A stretch of DNA of 20,039 nt from Verrucomicrobiota bacterium (lineage in GTDB: Bacteria; Verrucomicrobiota; Verrucomicrobiia; Opitutales; Opitutaceae), in NCBI GenBank assembly GCA_023443985.1, contig JAEZSJ010000012.1:1-20039 (forward strand), written 5' to 3'. Numbering within the stretch: position 1 is the first letter of the stretch; each line of letters opens with the position of its first letter. Position numbers and translations under genes: made by a program. Shown piece by piece: positions 14,888 through 20,039 of this stretch. The notes below the pieces were generated by a model. The model did no database searches. It was not told the origin of the DNA and saw only the letters and a list, made by a program, of their open reading frames with translations.

Positions 14888-15598
14888 TCAGCCGTCCGCG
14901 GGCGGTTCGATGCCCGAGGGGATCTCCTCCGGTCCGAAGCGAGTGGCGGCGAGGACCGTGATCAACCGGTCGAAGAGGACGCGGTCCTCCTCGCGCATGG
15001 TGAGCTTGAAATCGGCACCGCGGGTGACGCGTTCGGCCAGTTCGATGGCGACCACGTAGATCCGCTCGTCGCGAACGAAGACGACATGCCCGCGCTTGGC
15101 GATCGGGGGCGTTGCGCCGGCGCCTCCGGAGGCGGGAGCCGCGAAGGCCGAGCCGCCGGGGAGGAGGGCGAAGGCGACGAGGGCGCCGCCCTGGAACCCG
15201 GGCAGGAAACGGGCGCTCTCGATCTGCGAGCCGGGAAACTCGCGGTTGTAGTCGCGCAGGATGTTGTCGCGGAAGAATGCGATCAGGTACTCGCGCGGCT
15301 CGGTCGTCTCGTGCTCCCATTTCGCGATCGCCGGCATGCGGAAGGCGGCGATCGTGAGCAGGGTGGCGACCTGGTCGCGGAAGACCACGATCTCGCCGTT
15401 GTCGGTGATGGAGGGGTTGTCGCCGTGCAGGACGGGCACCGCGACCGAGAAGGCGTCGTCGGGTGCGTGGTAACGCCCTGCCTCAATCGTGCCGAGAAGC
15501 CTGGTCCCGGTGCCGGCTTGGGCGGAGTCCGGATTGGTCTGCGCGAGACCGTGAGTCGCGAGGAGCAACAGGAGCGGGGCGAGCAGGCGGAACTTCAT
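14888..15598 (-). CDS. Secreted protein of unknown function between the two hybrid kinases
   Basis: A 236-residue protein starting with a clear signal peptide (MKFRLLAPLLLLLATHGLAQ, cleavage likely after GLA), so it is periplasmic or surface exposed. I do not recognise the family. The mature part alternates strands and helices: RYHAPDDAFSVAVPVL, DNGEIVVFRDQVATLLTIAAF, a helix EYLIAFFRDNILRDY, then GGALVAFALLPGG, RGHVVFVRDERIYVVAIE and a closing helix DRVLFDRLITVLAATRF. This pattern is compatible with a PsbP-like alpha/beta sandwich, which is only a guess. A Gly/Ala-rich loop (ASGGAGA) interrupts it. No Cys is present in the mature part and no lipobox is seen. It lies 124 bases after kinase 2 and 73 bases before kinase 1 on the same strand, so it is probably cotranscribed and could work with their periplasmic sensor domains. 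Confidence 0.8.
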   Translation of the reverse strand: MKFRLLAPLLLLLATHGLAQTNPDSAQAGTGTRLLGTIEAGRYHAPDDAFSVAVPVLHGDNPSITDNGEIVVFRDQVATLLTIAAFRMPAIAKWEHETTEPREYLIAFFRDNILRDYNREFPGSQIESARFLPGFQGGALVAFALLPGGSAFAAPASGGAGATPPIAKRGHVVFVRDERIYVVAIELAERVTRGADFKLTMREEDRVLFDRLITVLAATRFGPEEIPSGIEPPADG

Positions 15599-15722
15599 CG
15601 GGACGGCAGAGGTTTGGTGGTGGCAGGCAGCCGTGGCAAGAGTGCGACCGCGAACCGCGGCAGTGGTTTCATCGGTGCCGGCGGACGGGGGACAGGTCGC
15701 CGGCGTCTGGCCTGCCGGGCAG

Positions 15723-19940
<4,218 letters not shown>

Positions 19941-20039
19941 GGACTCCTGTTCATCGGCAGGGGCTCCGCCGGATTGAGCCGGAATCGCCGCGGAGCGAAC
20001 GGATGGCGGGATGTCGCCGGGGACCTTGGCGATGCGGGC

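Overview
High-GC (roughly 70 percent) bacterial chromosomal DNA with no plasmid, phage or IS core genes. The gene content (large periplasmic-propeller hybrid histidine kinases, a split cobalamin-dependent methionine synthase, exported sugar and peptide enzymes), the weak or absent Shine-Dalgarno sequences at many starts, and short period-7/period-9 tandem repeats between genes suggest a Verrucomicrobiota member, most likely Opitutaceae-like. This assignment is inference from style; no marker gene is present.

Region 1 (1-4604, all minus strand) is a methionine/cobalamin operon. Read in its own direction it holds the homocysteine-binding, zinc module of MetH as a separate gene (3525-4604), then CbiZ adenosylcobinamide amidohydrolase (2210-3418), CobD/CbiB adenosylcobinamide-phosphate synthase (1195-2208, one base after cbiZ), then the pterin-binding module of MetH (from 1086, running off the left edge). 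The two MetH pieces are cut at the linker that joins these modules in one-piece MetH. CbiZ and CobD form the step pair that strips and rebuilds the aminopropanol arm of salvaged corrinoids, so the operon supplies the cofactor to the enzyme that uses it. A palindrome at 4652-4675 is a candidate operator. Heptamer or nonamer repeats lie at 152-186 (inside the metH coding sequence), 1094-1175 and 3430-3450.

Region 2 (4765-8914) holds three unrelated single genes: an exported N-acylglucosamine/cellobiose 2-epimerase family protein (+), a DTW-domain tRNA aminocarboxypropyltransferase (-, convergent with it), and an oligoendopeptidase F-like M3 metallopeptidase with an N-terminal export-like segment (+), closed by a strong intrinsic terminator at 8887-8914. 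The stretch 8915-9367 holds one doubtful small reading frame with a perfect ribosome binding site, and a hairpin that ends the next unit.

Region 3 (9317-19940, all minus strand) looks like one long signalling unit: hybrid kinase 2 (15723-19940), a small secreted protein of unknown function (14888-15598), hybrid kinase 1 (10573-14814), and a protein with a possible degenerate papain-like/BtrH-type N-terminal domain (9368-10438), followed by a hairpin. The two kinases are paralogues with the same architecture: signal sequence, periplasmic propeller, Y_Y_Y-like domain, one membrane helix, coiled coil, HisKA, HATPase, REC, REC. Their transmitter halves are far more alike than their sensor halves, suggesting two inputs feeding similar outputs. 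This cluster is the best candidate for an undescribed system in the window.
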